From the NCBI RefSeq assembly GCF_030848395.1, contig NZ_JAVDBT010000014.1, positions 54,967 to 118,966 of the forward strand: 64,000 nucleotides of DNA. The letters are read 5' to 3'. The translations under genes were made by a program, and so were the position numbers. Shown here piece by piece: positions 40,617-49,466 of this stretch. The notes beneath the pieces are model-generated. The model worked only from the letters and a program-made list of their open reading frames with translations, ran no database searches and was not told where the DNA came from. Positions within the stretch are counted from its first letter, which is position 1, and each line of letters begins with the position of its first letter. The stretch is from Pseudogemmobacter lacusdianii (GTDB lineage: Bacteria > Pseudomonadota > Alphaproteobacteria > Rhodobacterales > Rhodobacteraceae).

Positions 40617-41019
40617 GGTGAAGGCTCCTGATAGGCGTCGTCGAGGCTGCGCCCAAGCGGGCGCTGCCTGCATTTAGCACCTTGATATTTCAGGCCTCAA
40701 GCCGGGCGCGGAAAGAACGGCGCTATAAGCGGATGCAGATTTCTGAGCGGCGCAGCACAAGCCCCTGTCCGGATTTGCGCTGATCGAGATAGAACTTTTC
40801 ACCGAACATGTGCCCTGAGGCGGTCGCCCAAACCAATAACCCTTGGTCTTGATCGGCAACCGTCGTTTGGCTCCTGCGGCTTCAGTTCAACGCGAGAGGA
40901 ACCCAAACCCGGCTGAGGCGTATCCCTAAGCATGCGGCGCCAACGGCCATGCCGTGCCACGCCTGCGTCAGCCTAAAGAGTTCACCGCCTTCATCGGCGA
41001 AATTGCGTGGGAAAATTTC
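40617..41019. promoter_or_regulatory. 403-base intergenic region with a weak GGAAC-type promoter
   Basis: Divergent space between the nitronate monooxygenase gene and a small membrane-protein gene. GGAAC at 40898-40902 followed after 16 bases by CGTA (40919-40922) is close to the EcfG general-stress promoter consensus GGAAC-N16-CGTT, which would fit the small membrane proteins downstream. Nothing else was found. Confidence 0.3.
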
Positions 41020-41094
41020 ATGAACAGTATCATCTATCTCGTTGGCCTCGTGGTCGTTGTCCTTGCCGTCCTTTCCCTCATCGGCCTGCGCTAG
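41020..41094 (+). CDS. 24-residue single-pass membrane microprotein
   Basis: An ORF of 24 codons encoding MNSIIYLVGLVVVVLAVLSL then IGLR, ending at TAG (41092-41094). It is one continuous hydrophobic helix with a charged C-terminus and no signal cleavage site. The ATG is 12 bases before the start of the next gene, and the codons are of the kind used by genes here (GTC, CTC, GGC). The ribosome site is poor (GGGAAAA). Very similar tiny proteins are common in Rhodobacteraceae, as far as I recall; the function is unknown. Confidence 0.6.
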   Translation: MNSIIYLVGLVVVVLAVLSLIGLR

Positions 41095-41106
41095 GAAGGA
41101 GGAGAC

Positions 41107-42165
41107 ATGGAACGTTCCGACATGATCAGCGGCACGCCGCAGCGGCCGCTCTCTGGCAGCTATATCGACATTCCTGCCGTGCTGGGCGGTGCCATTGTCG
41201 CCGCCGCGATTGGTGGCCTTTTCACCACCTTCGGTGCGGCATTGGGGCTTTCGACCATCTCAGCGGAGCCGGGCGAAGGATCATTCAACCTTCTGCTTAT
41301 CGTCACGGCGCTCTGGTTGGTGATCTCGCTTGTCATCAGCTACATGGCGGGCGGCTATATAGCGGGGCGGATGCGCCGGCGGCTGGATGATGCCAATCCT
41401 GATGAGGTGGCGGCCCGCGACGGGATCAACGGTCTTGTCGTTTGGGGCTTGGGCATGCTCTTGACGGCATGGATGGCCGCAAGCGCGCTAAGCGGCGCGG
41501 CTTCGACCGCGGGCAAAGCGGTCTCGGCGGCAGGGTCGGCCGTGGGCGCTGTGGCGCAAGGTGCGGGCTCTGTGGTCGGCGGCGCCGTCCAAGGTGTGGC
41601 GCAAGCCGTGGGCGCTGCCGTGCCAGACGATGCCAGCGAAGGGCTGATGGATTACGTCAACAGCACCATGATGCGCCCCGAGGCTGATGCGATGCGCCAA
41701 GGCGTTCAGCAGGCCGATGGCACCACCTCGCCGGGCACGCCCTCGATGGATGATGCCGAGCTGGCCCGTCAAAGCGGCATCGTCTTGGGCAATGTGATGC
41801 GCACCGGCGAGATTTCGGAGGAAGATCGCGCCTTCCTCGTCTCGGCTGTTGCCCGTCGCACCGGCCAAAGCGAGGCAGAGGTTGAAGCGCGGGTTGAGCA
41901 GGCCATCACCACGGTGCAAGAGGCACGCGCCCAAGCCGAAGCCGCCGTTGCCGAAGCGAAAGCCGAAGCCGAGCGTCTGGCGAAAGAGGCCGAAGAGGCC
42001 GCCATCGCCGCCGCCGAGACCGCCCGCAAAAGCGCGATCCTGACAGCCTTCCTGCTGGCGGCTGCCGCTCTGGTCTCCGGTGCCGCAGCCGTCTCGTCGG
42101 CCGTGCGCGGCGGGCGCCACCGCGACGAGGGCCGGGTCTGGGGCGGTTTGAGCTATCGGCTCTAA
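41107..42165 (+). CDS. YrzE/PhnA-like membrane protein with a coiled coil
   Basis: A 352-residue membrane protein. TM segments are near residues 24-46, 63-83 and 112-132, the last followed by a Gly/Ala-rich stretch (AAGSAVGAVAQGAGSVVGGAV) with glycine-zipper character. A long Ala/Glu-rich coiled coil runs at about residues 255-305, and a final hydrophobic helix at about 308-330. The start is preceded by AAGGAGG. Similar proteins are found in alphaproteobacteria and annotated only as membrane or PhnA-like proteins. It may form an operon with the 24-residue microprotein upstream. Confidence 0.75.
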   Translation: MERSDMISGTPQRPLSGSYIDIPAVLGGAIVAAAIGGLFTTFGAALGLSTISAEPGEGSFNLLLIVTALWLVISLVISYMAGGYIAGRMRRRLDDANPDEVAARDGINGLVVWGLGMLLTAWMAASALSGAASTAGKAVSAAGSAVGAVAQGAGSVVGGAVQGVAQAVGAAVPDDASEGLMDYVNSTMMRPEADAMRQGVQQADGTTSPGTPSMDDAELARQSGIVLGNVMRTGEISEEDRAFLVSAVARRTGQSEAEVEARVEQAITTVQEARAQAEAAVAEAKAEAERLAKEAEEAAIAAAETARKSAILTAFLLAAAALVSGAAAVSSAVRGGRHRDEGRVWGGLSYRL

Positions 42166-42267
42166 CCTCGCAGGTCCAAGGACTGCAGAAGACCCGCGAA
42201 ATGCGCCTTGAATGGCGCGCCCCCTTTGGTCTCTCACGCTTTTGCGGCAGTCCTTGCCCGAAAACAG

Positions 42268-42306
42268 TTCAGCCCCGGCAGATGCTGGGGCTGAATGTTT
42301 ATTTCT
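42268..42306. terminator. Rho-independent terminator
   Basis: TTCAGCCCC pairs with GGGGCTGAA around a ten-base loop (42268-42295) and is followed by TGTTTATTTCT. It separates convergent genes. Confidence 0.8.
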
Positions 42307-42333
42307 AACAATCGCTTATCAACGTAGCTTCTC

Positions 42334-43038
42334 TTAAGCTGGCGATTGCGCCGGAAAGAGCTTGGCCAAGAAGGCATAGAACCACTTGGCCTGCTCAGCA
42401 TCGGCCTGCATCATCAAAGCGTCCTGCTCGGCGCGTGATTGAACGCCCGGCTCGGCGTAGCGATGCTGGCGCGTCTCCTGCCACCGCCGGAAGCCCTCAA
42501 TGGTGCATTCGGGGTGGAACTGGAAGCCATAGACCTTCTCGCCAATACGGAAGGCCTGATTGGGATAAAGCGCGCTTGAGGCGAGATGCACCGCACCTTC
42601 GGGGATCTCGAACGTATGGTAGTGCAGCTCGGCCACATGGATGGTTTCAGGCAAGAAGTCCTTGCCCTCTTCCGTCGCGGTGATCGGGTAATAGCCAAAT
42701 TCATGCATACCGCTTTCCGGCGGGCCGACTTTTGCGCCTTTCAGCCGGGCAATCTGCTGCGCGCCTTGGCAAATGCCCAAGAGCGGGATGTCGGCGTCCA
42801 GACATTGCTGGATCCAGTTCGCCTCATCCAGCAAGAAGGGATGGTCGGCCTCGTCAAAGACGCAGAACGGGCCGCCATAGATCACCGAGCCCACGATATC
42901 ATCCGACATCGGCGGGATTTTATCCCCGGCAAAGGGGCGCAAGATGATCGGCTCAAAACCGTTCATCGTGGCATAGGTGACGACGCGATCATCAGCCGGA
43001 TCAAAGCCGTGGCGCAGAAGGATAAGCTTTTTGGTCAT
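42334..43038 (-). CDS. Class I glutamine amidotransferase (GMP synthase glutaminase-like)
   Basis: A 234-residue stand-alone GATase1 domain. The catalytic Cys90 sits in the nucleophile elbow LLGICQGAQ, and H175 and E177 in FQFHPE complete the triad. The ORF start MTKKLILLRHG at 43038 is chosen over TTG 43053. It is the last gene of the Dpp-type ABC operon, 60 bases after the ATPase gene, so it probably acts on the imported compound or its product, for example by breaking a gamma-glutamyl amide. That is inference. Confidence 0.87.
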   Translation of the reverse strand: MTKKLILLRHGFDPADDRVVTYATMNGFEPIILRPFAGDKIPPMSDDIVGSVIYGGPFCVFDEADHPFLLDEANWIQQCLDADIPLLGICQGAQQIARLKGAKVGPPESGMHEFGYYPITATEEGKDFLPETIHVAELHYHTFEIPEGAVHLASSALYPNQAFRIGEKVYGFQFHPECTIEGFRRWQETRQHRYAEPGVQSRAEQDALMMQADAEQAKWFYAFLAKLFPAQSPA

Positions 43039-43097
43039 CGGATGGTCTTCCAAGTTCCTAAGACGAAGTGTGAGAAAATGCGCCAGCCCCTAAGGGC

Positions 43098-45170
43098 TTA
43101 AGACGCTTTTTGATCCAGAATGATCGGTTGCATGGCCAAGAGGGTTTCGGCCGAGAGATGACAGGCGATCTGGTGGCCATTGGCAAAGGTCTTGGCCTGC
43201 GGCTGATCTTTGTCGCAGACCCCTTTGATCGCATAGGGGCAACGGGTCGAGAACGGGCAGCCCGGCGGCGGCTCACTTGGCGAGGGCACATCGGCCGAGA
43301 CCACCACCTTGCGCTTGACGATCGACGGGTCCGAGATCGGCACCGAGGAGAGCAAAGCTTCGGTATAGGGGTGATAGGGCGGCTGGAAGACATCTTCCGT
43401 TGGCCCCTGCTCGACGATCTGGCCCAGATACATCACCACCACCCGGTCCGAGAGGTAGCGCACCACCGACAGATCATGGCTGATGAAGAAGAAGGTGGTG
43501 CCCTTCTCTTCTTGGATGTCCAAAAGAAGCTCGCTGACCGCAGCCTGCACCGACACGTCCAAAGCCGAGACCGGTTCATCGGCGATCACCACCGTTGGCT
43601 CTCCGGCGATGGCGCGGGCGATGCCGATGCGTTGCTTTTGCCCGCCCGACAGCTGACGCGGCCGCCGGAAGACGAAATCGCGCGGCAGTTTAACGGTATC
43701 GAGGAGTTCCAGCACCTTGCGCTGCACCTCGGCCTCATCCTTGATGCCGCCCAGTTTGCGCAGCACCCGGCCGATTTGGAAACCGATGGTCTGGCTGGGG
43801 TTTAGGGTGTCAAAGGGGTTCTGGAACACCATTTGCAGATTGCGCACCGTCTCGCGGTCGCGCTTGGTGACCGGCGTTTTGCCGATATCCTTGCCGCCCA
43901 ACTCGACCGCGCCGCTGCTGGCGCTTTCCAGCCCCAAGATCACCTTGGCCAAGGTCGATTTGCCACAGCCGCTTTCGCCAACCACAGCCACGGTCTCGCC
44001 GCGCCGGGCTTCGACCGAGATGTTGTTATTGGCTTTGACCTTGCCATAGGTCTTGGTCAGGTTCTTGATGTCCAACAGAACCTCACCCGGTTCTGCCTTT
44101 TGGCGCAGCTTGCCCTCTTCGGCCGGGCGCTCCCAGTCGATCTCGGCGACCCGTTGGCAGCGGCTGGCATGGGTTGCCGTGATCGGCACCATCTGCACAT
44201 GCGCCTGATCGCAAGTCCCGGCAACAAAGTTAGAGCAACGCGGGCCGAAGAAGCAGCCCTGTGGCCGCGCCGAAGGCAGCGGCAACTGGCCAGCAATCGT
44301 GGTCAGCGGGCGTTCATAGCGGCTGACATCAATGCGCGGGATCGAGTTGATTAGCCCCTTGGTATAGGGGTGGCGCACCTCGCGCAGCACTTCGGCGACA
44401 GGACCAGTCTCGATCGCCTCGCCCGAATACATCACGGTGATGCTTTCGCAGGTCTCAAGGATCAGCCCCAGATTGTGCGAGATATAGACCATCGCGGTGT
44501 TGAACTCGGCCGCAAGCTCTTGGACCAGTTCAACAATCCCAGCCTCAACCGTCACATCCAGCGCGGTCGTCGGCTCATCCAAAAGCAGAACCTTTGGATT
44601 GGCCAAAAGGGCCATCGCGATCACAACGCGCTGCTGCTGACCGCCCGAAAGCTCATGCGGGAAGGCTTTGACCACCCGTGCCACATCGGGCAGCCGGACC
44701 TTGGCCAAGATCTTCTCGACCACCGCCATGGCTGCCTTACGGCCCAGCCCCTCGCGGAGCATCGGCACTTCGGCCAGTTGCTCGCCGATCCGCATGGTCG
44801 GGTTCAACGAGGCCATCGGCTCTTGGTAGATCATGGCGATATCACCGCCACGCACCTGCGCCAGCTCATCCTCGGTCATCGAGACGATGCTGCGGCCATT
44901 GAGCAAGATGTCACCAGATTTGATGAAACCATTGCGCCCAAGATAGCGCATGATCCCCAAAGCCACGGTGGATTTGCCGCAACCGGACTCGCCCACCAAG
45001 CCATGCGCCTCACCAGCCATCAGGCGCATATTGAAGTTGATGACGGCTGGCACCTCACCCGCACGGGTGCGGTAGGAGATGCACAGATCGCGGCATTCTA
45101 GGACCGGGACTTGGCCTTTACCAGCCGTCCCAGCCGAGATAACTTCGCCTGAATTCATAGTATTTGTCAT
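43098..45170 (-). CDS. Dipeptide/oligopeptide-type ABC transporter, fused double ATPase
   Basis: Cytoplasmic energy-coupling subunit with two complete ABC domains in one 690-residue chain, like DppD and DppF joined. The first has Walker [10 protein letters not shown] (60-68), signature LSGGQQQRVVI and Walker [13 protein letters not shown]; the second has [25 protein letters not shown] and VVIADEPVSALD. Each ends in the oligopeptide C-terminal extension with the Cys motif (CFFGPRCSNFVAGTC and CPFSTRCPYAIKGVC). It starts five bases after the permease gene stop. It powers the two permeases upstream. Confidence 0.95.
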   Translation of the reverse strand: MTNTMNSGEVISAGTAGKGQVPVLECRDLCISYRTRAGEVPAVINFNMRLMAGEAHGLVGESGCGKSTVALGIMRYLGRNGFIKSGDILLNGRSIVSMTEDELAQVRGGDIAMIYQEPMASLNPTMRIGEQLAEVPMLREGLGRKAAMAVVEKILAKVRLPDVARVVKAFPHELSGGQQQRVVIAMALLANPKVLLLDEPTTALDVTVEAGIVELVQELAAEFNTAMVYISHNLGLILETCESITVMYSGEAIETGPVAEVLREVRHPYTKGLINSIPRIDVSRYERPLTTIAGQLPLPSARPQGCFFGPRCSNFVAGTCDQAHVQMVPITATHASRCQRVAEIDWERPAEEGKLRQKAEPGEVLLDIKNLTKTYGKVKANNNISVEARRGETVAVVGESGCGKSTLAKVILGLESASSGAVELGGKDIGKTPVTKRDRETVRNLQMVFQNPFDTLNPSQTIGFQIGRVLRKLGGIKDEAEVQRKVLELLDTVKLPRDFVFRRPRQLSGGQKQRIGIARAIAGEPTVVIADEPVSALDVSVQAAVSELLLDIQEEKGTTFFFISHDLSVVRYLSDRVVVMYLGQIVEQGPTEDVFQPPYHPYTEALLSSVPISDPSIVKRKVVVSADVPSPSEPPPGCPFSTRCPYAIKGVCDKDQPQAKTFANGHQIACHLSAETLLAMQPIILDQKAS

Positions 45171-45174
45171 ATAC

Positions 45175-46191
45175 TTAGTCCCGCAAGCTCAGTTCGCGCA
45201 GGCCATCTGCGATCAGATTGAAGCCCAAGATCAGCGTGGTGATCGACAACGACGGGATGATCAGCATATAGGCGAATTTCCACACCATGGCCGAGCTGGT
45301 CGCCTCGCGGATCATCAGGCCCCAATCGGGATCCGGCGGCTGCAAGCCAAGGCCAAGGAAGGTGAGCGTGGTGATGGCCACGGTGGTATATCCCAACCGC
45401 AGGCAGGCATCGACGATGAGCGGGCCGCGAATGTTCGGCACGATCTCCATCACCATGATCCAAAGCGCGGATTCCCCACGCACTTGCGCGGCATGCACAT
45501 AGTCACGCGACCGCTCTTGCAGGGCGAGGCCGCGCACGATGCGCATGATCGAAGGCGCCGAAGAGCAGGTGATCGCCAAGATCACGTTGAACGGGCTTTG
45601 ACCAAGGTAGTTCAGCATCAAGATCAGCAACACCATCACCGGGAAGCTGAGCAGCACGTTGGTGAGGTAAGAGAAGACCTCATCCCACCAGCCGCGCAGA
45701 TAGCCCGCCATCAAGCCCAGCGAGATGCCGACGAAATAGGCCGAGGCGGTGCTGGTGATCCCCCAGACGAGAATCCGTTGGCTGCCCCAAAGCGCGCGCG
45801 ACAGAATATCCCTGCCCCGCATATCGGTGCCCAGCCAGAAGGTCAGACCGTCTTTGCTGCTGCCCGGCGACAGGAAAGGTGCAATCGGTTTGTTGGGGTC
45901 AATCAGCGGCAGTGCGGGCACCAGCACCGAGACCATGATCCAAAAGCTGACCAGCGAGAGGCCGACGATCGCAATCCGCGAGCCGCGCCACATCTGGAAC
46001 ATCAAGACATAGACCGCCACCACCGCCGCCGCCGCGGGCAGCGTGATGTAACTTTGATAGGCCCCAAAGGCATCGGGGAAGATGACATAAACGCAAAGCG
46101 ACAGCCAAATGAAGCCCATCAGGCCCAGAACAAGCTGAAGACGCGACAGACCAGCTCCGCGGGTCTTTTGCAAAGAAATGGAGTGGCTCAT
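45175..46191 (-). CDS. Peptide-type ABC permease, DppC-like
   Basis: Inner-membrane permease of 338 residues with about six TM helices. The N-terminal half has two hydrophobic segments (LQLVLGLMGFIWLSLCVYVI and VYVLMF), and the BPD_transp_1 domain follows, with the GTDMRGRDILSRALWGSQRI entry and the EAA loop REATSSAMVWKFAYML-type end. It overlaps the DppB-like gene by four bases and precedes the ATPase gene by four bases. It pairs with the DppB-like subunit to form the channel. Confidence 0.93.
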   Translation of the reverse strand: MSHSISLQKTRGAGLSRLQLVLGLMGFIWLSLCVYVIFPDAFGAYQSYITLPAAAAVVAVYVLMFQMWRGSRIAIVGLSLVSFWIMVSVLVPALPLIDPNKPIAPFLSPGSSKDGLTFWLGTDMRGRDILSRALWGSQRILVWGITSTASAYFVGISLGLMAGYLRGWWDEVFSYLTNVLLSFPVMVLLILMLNYLGQSPFNVILAITCSSAPSIMRIVRGLALQERSRDYVHAAQVRGESALWIMVMEIVPNIRGPLIVDACLRLGYTTVAITTLTFLGLGLQPPDPDWGLMIREATSSAMVWKFAYMLIIPSLSITTLILGFNLIADGLRELSLRD

Positions 46192-47183
46192 TTGACCTCC
46201 CTCAGGCGGGGGTTAAGCAGCGCATAAGCGATGTCGGACAAAAGTTGCGACACGACTGCGACCATCGAGGCGGTCAAAGCAGCGGCCTGAAGGACCTCGA
46301 TGTCGCCATACATGGCGGCGTTGTAGAGCATCTGGCCAAAGCCATTGTATTGGAAGAAAACTTCGACAACGACGATATGCGAGAGCAGCCAGTTCAGCTG
46401 CAAGAAGACCAAGGTCACCGGGACGATCAAAGCGTTGCGCACAGCATGGCGCAGGATCACTTTGGCCGAGGACAACCCCTTTAGCGTCGCGGTGCGGATG
46501 TAGTTGGACGACATCACCTCGATCATCGAAGCGCGCGTCATCCGCGCCACATAGCCGACGTCATAAATCAGCAAGGTCAAGATCGGCAGCACCAGCTCTT
46601 TCATCGAAAAACCAGCGACCATAGCCGATTTCGACGGCAGCCAGCCCAAGCCAAGGCTTAGGAACACGGTCAAAAGCACGGCGGTGGCGATCTGCGGGAT
46701 CGAGGTCGAGACGACCGAGCCGATCGAGATGATCCGGTCCAGCAGCCCGCCCTCTTTGATGCCCGCCACGATCCCCAAGGTGAAGGCGATCGGTACCATC
46801 GCAAGGAAGAAGAAGAAGGCCAAAATCCCGGTCGAGGTCAGCCGGTCCGCCAAAAGGCTCGACACCGGCATGTTATATTCCAACGAATGGCCAAGGTTGC
46901 CTTGGAAGACCTGCCCGACCCACGAGACATAACGCTCAAGGAACGGCGCATCGAGGCCACGCTTGGCGATCCAGTCGGTATAATCGGCCTCGGACAGAGC
47001 TGCGACACCGAAGCCGCCCAGTTCGGCTACGGCGATCTGTTTGCGGAACTGATCCGAGTCAAAGATGGCAAAGAGTAACAGCGACACGGTCGCCATAAGC
47101 AACGCCATCTGCAAGAGGCGCCTAAAGATCAGTTTTCTCACCGCATAAACCTTCGTGCGCCGCGCGCTTTTCGTTGAATGCAT
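46188..47183 (-). CDS. Peptide-type ABC permease, DppB-like
   Basis: Inner-membrane permease of 331 residues as written (317 if it starts at the GTG at 47141, which has AAGG in the right place and is the more likely start of the MRKLIFRRLLQ type). It has the DppB pattern: an N-terminal TM, a periplasmic stretch with AKRGLDAPFLERYVSWVGQ, and the C-terminal EAA region. Six TM helices are expected. It is the second gene of the operon, 49 bases after the binding-protein gene. Confidence 0.92.
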   Translation of the reverse strand: MHSTKSARRTKVYAVRKLIFRRLLQMALLMATVSLLLFAIFDSDQFRKQIAVAELGGFGVAALSEADYTDWIAKRGLDAPFLERYVSWVGQVFQGNLGHSLEYNMPVSSLLADRLTSTGILAFFFFLAMVPIAFTLGIVAGIKEGGLLDRIISIGSVVSTSIPQIATAVLLTVFLSLGLGWLPSKSAMVAGFSMKELVLPILTLLIYDVGYVARMTRASMIEVMSSNYIRTATLKGLSSAKVILRHAVRNALIVPVTLVFLQLNWLLSHIVVVEVFFQYNGFGQMLYNAAMYGDIEVLQAAALTASMVAVVSQLLSDIAYALLNPRLREVK

Positions 47184-47232
47184 TCTGGCCGGACCACGAG
47201 GTGGCCCGGCCAGAAGCGATCAGCTTGGCAAG

Positions 47233-48936
47233 TTAGCTCAGCCAAACCTTGGTCAGGTGCAGCTGGCGCGCCGGATGGGCGTGGTAGCCATGCACATTCT
47301 TGCCAAAGGTGCGGTAAACCGGCTGCCACAGGACTTGCAGCATCACGCCAGCCTCTTGCAGGATGCGTTGCACCGCCTCCATCTTCACGCGGCGGGCTTC
47401 GACATCTACGGTGGCTTCAGCATCGGCCAAAGCAGCGTCGAACTCGGCGCTGGCAAAGTGCGACTCGTTCCACGGAACGCCCGAACGGTAAGCCAGACCC
47501 AGCGTCATCGTCGCCAGCGAGCGGTGTGCCCAGTTGGTCGCGCCGAACAGCGTCTCGGTCCAGATTTCCCAGTAGCGCGAGGTCGGGATGACGTTGACCG
47601 CCAAATCGATCCCGGCATCTTTCACCTGATCCCGGATCGCTTCGCAAACTGCTTGCTCCCACGGACCGCCGGCATTGCCGCAATCGATGGTCAGCTGGAT
47701 GCCATCGGGGTGGCCCGCTTCAGCCAGCAGCTTCTTAGCGCCTTCCACGTCGCGCACCAAAGGCGGCAGCGGGAAGTATTCGGGGTGGACCGGCGAGACG
47801 TGGTGGTTCTCGGCCGGCAAACCGCCCTCGGGATAAACCAGCTGTTGGATCAGCGTGTTGTCGACCGATTTGATGATCGCCTGACGGATCCGGATATCAT
47901 CAAAGGGCGCGCGATCGATTTGCATACGGCAGGTCAGGGTCGCAGCCGAGGCAACCGAGTCGATCACCACATTGTCCAGCGATTGCGCGAATGCCATCTG
48001 ATCGCTCGGCAGATCCGAGACCGCATCGATGGTGCCCGAGGCCAAGGCGCTCAGCTCGTTTTCGCTCTCGAAATGGTAAAGATGGATCTCGTCGAGATAG
48101 ATCTCACCACCCCAATATTGGAAGGGCTGGCCATTGGTCATCTCGGTCACGCGCTTCAAGATCGCGCGTTTGCCGACCTCATGCTCGACCATCGTGAAGG
48201 GGCCAGTGCCGATCGGCTGAGCCGAGAACGGAGCCACGAAATTGCGATGCACGATCAGGGTCGGATATTCCGCAAAGTCTTGCGGCACCGACAGAACCGG
48301 GCGCGACAGGTGCAGACGGACCGTGTGGCTGTCAACGATCTCAACGCCTTCAGTATTCGGAACCCGAACGGCTTTGCCTTTGGCATCGGTCTCGCCCGTC
48401 TCAACCGTCAAGGCGCTGAAGGTCGACAGGCCGATGTTGGACGAGCCGGTCTTGGAATCTGCCCATTTGAGGATGTTGAAGACCACATCCTCGGCGGTGA
48501 ATTCGTCACCGTTGTGCCACATCACGCCTTTGCGCAGATAGAGCGTCCAAGTCTTCAGATCGTCCGAGGCTTCCCAGGATTCCAGCAGCATCGGGCGCAC
48601 GATATTGTCTGAGCCGACCAGCGTCAGATGCTCGATGACCGGACGGCTGGCATTGGCCATATCGTTCCACGAATAGGTGGCCGGATCATCCAGCTTGGCG
48701 ACACGCAGGCCAACGCGGAAGGTGCCGCCTTTGACCGCTGCCGGGTCACTGGGCGGGAACGGCAGGTTGCTGGTCTGCGCTTGCGCTTCGCCCGGCAGCC
48801 CCATCATCACGCTCGCAGCCGACAAGGTCACACCGACCGTCGTGGCCAGCCGCAAGAACTGGCGGCGGCTCATCGTACCCGCATCAACCTGTCCCTTAAG
48901 CGACTGCACAAGGCCGCTCTTCTCCCAGTTCATCAT
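47233..48936 (-). CDS. Peptide-type ABC substrate-binding protein (SBP_bac_5)
   Basis: Periplasmic binding protein of 567 residues, first gene of its operon. A twin-arginine signal (MSRRQFLRLATTVGVTLSAA, R24-R25) ends near GEAQAQ. The body has the cluster-C features [20 protein letters not shown] and KGVMWHNGDEFTAEDVVFN. It starts at 48936 or 48933 (two ATGs) after GGGAGAG. It is paralogous to the orphan binding protein at 31773-33425. The ligand is not known; oligopeptides, nickel chelates or other amines are all possible for this family. Confidence 0.93.
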   Translation of the reverse strand: MMNWEKSGLVQSLKGQVDAGTMSRRQFLRLATTVGVTLSAASVMMGLPGEAQAQTSNLPFPPSDPAAVKGGTFRVGLRVAKLDDPATYSWNDMANASRPVIEHLTLVGSDNIVRPMLLESWEASDDLKTWTLYLRKGVMWHNGDEFTAEDVVFNILKWADSKTGSSNIGLSTFSALTVETGETDAKGKAVRVPNTEGVEIVDSHTVRLHLSRPVLSVPQDFAEYPTLIVHRNFVAPFSAQPIGTGPFTMVEHEVGKRAILKRVTEMTNGQPFQYWGGEIYLDEIHLYHFESENELSALASGTIDAVSDLPSDQMAFAQSLDNVVIDSVASAATLTCRMQIDRAPFDDIRIRQAIIKSVDNTLIQQLVYPEGGLPAENHHVSPVHPEYFPLPPLVRDVEGAKKLLAEAGHPDGIQLTIDCGNAGGPWEQAVCEAIRDQVKDAGIDLAVNVIPTSRYWEIWTETLFGATNWAHRSLATMTLGLAYRSGVPWNESHFASAEFDAALADAEATVDVEARRVKMEAVQRILQEAGVMLQVLWQPVYRTFGKNVHGYHAHPARQLHLTKVWLS

Positions 48937-49466
48937 CTAAGCTCTCCCATCACGGATGTATTGCTTGGTTATTTTTATGCATAGGTCCGATCAGATCTTG
49001 CGGTTTCGCAGCGCTTTGCAGACGCGCAGCGATCACCATCAAAGACCTTTAACGGTCACTTGCGATGAGAGGTGATCGGTTGCGCCCACAGCACCTCTCC
49101 CATATCTCATAAACTTTCTGTCTACTTAATAACGTCCCACAGGTCAGGCGCCGGCCATAAGACCTTCACCTTGCCCATTCAACACCCCCTACCCCTGACC
49201 GTGACTGACCCGGGGCTCCGCTTACCTTTTTTACATTCTGCCCCTTGCCCTCAAGCAATTAATATGGCCTCTATGACCTCGAAAAATTTATCCATGCCGT
49301 GATTTTACCCACCGCCCCCAACGAACGAGCGATTTCGCAAAACATGGGCGCTGTTGCCCAATTGAAAGGGTCCCTGACCCAAGTGCAGGCTTGCCAGCTG
49401 TGTGATGATTTTTTGGGCATCATGCAGGCAAGTCGGCGCACAGCTCTGGCCCTAAGTTGAACGCCG
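48937..49466. promoter_or_regulatory. 530-base divergent control region with nested inverted repeats
   Basis: No gene was found. The leader of the ABC operon carries CGATCACC (49030-49037) and GGTGATCG (49071-49078), a perfect inverted repeat, with GACC-N6-GGTC (49044-49057) inside it. A GGGTC-CCT-GACCC hairpin is at 49369-49381. These are candidate binding sites for the LysR protein or RNA structures. Confidence 0.45.
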
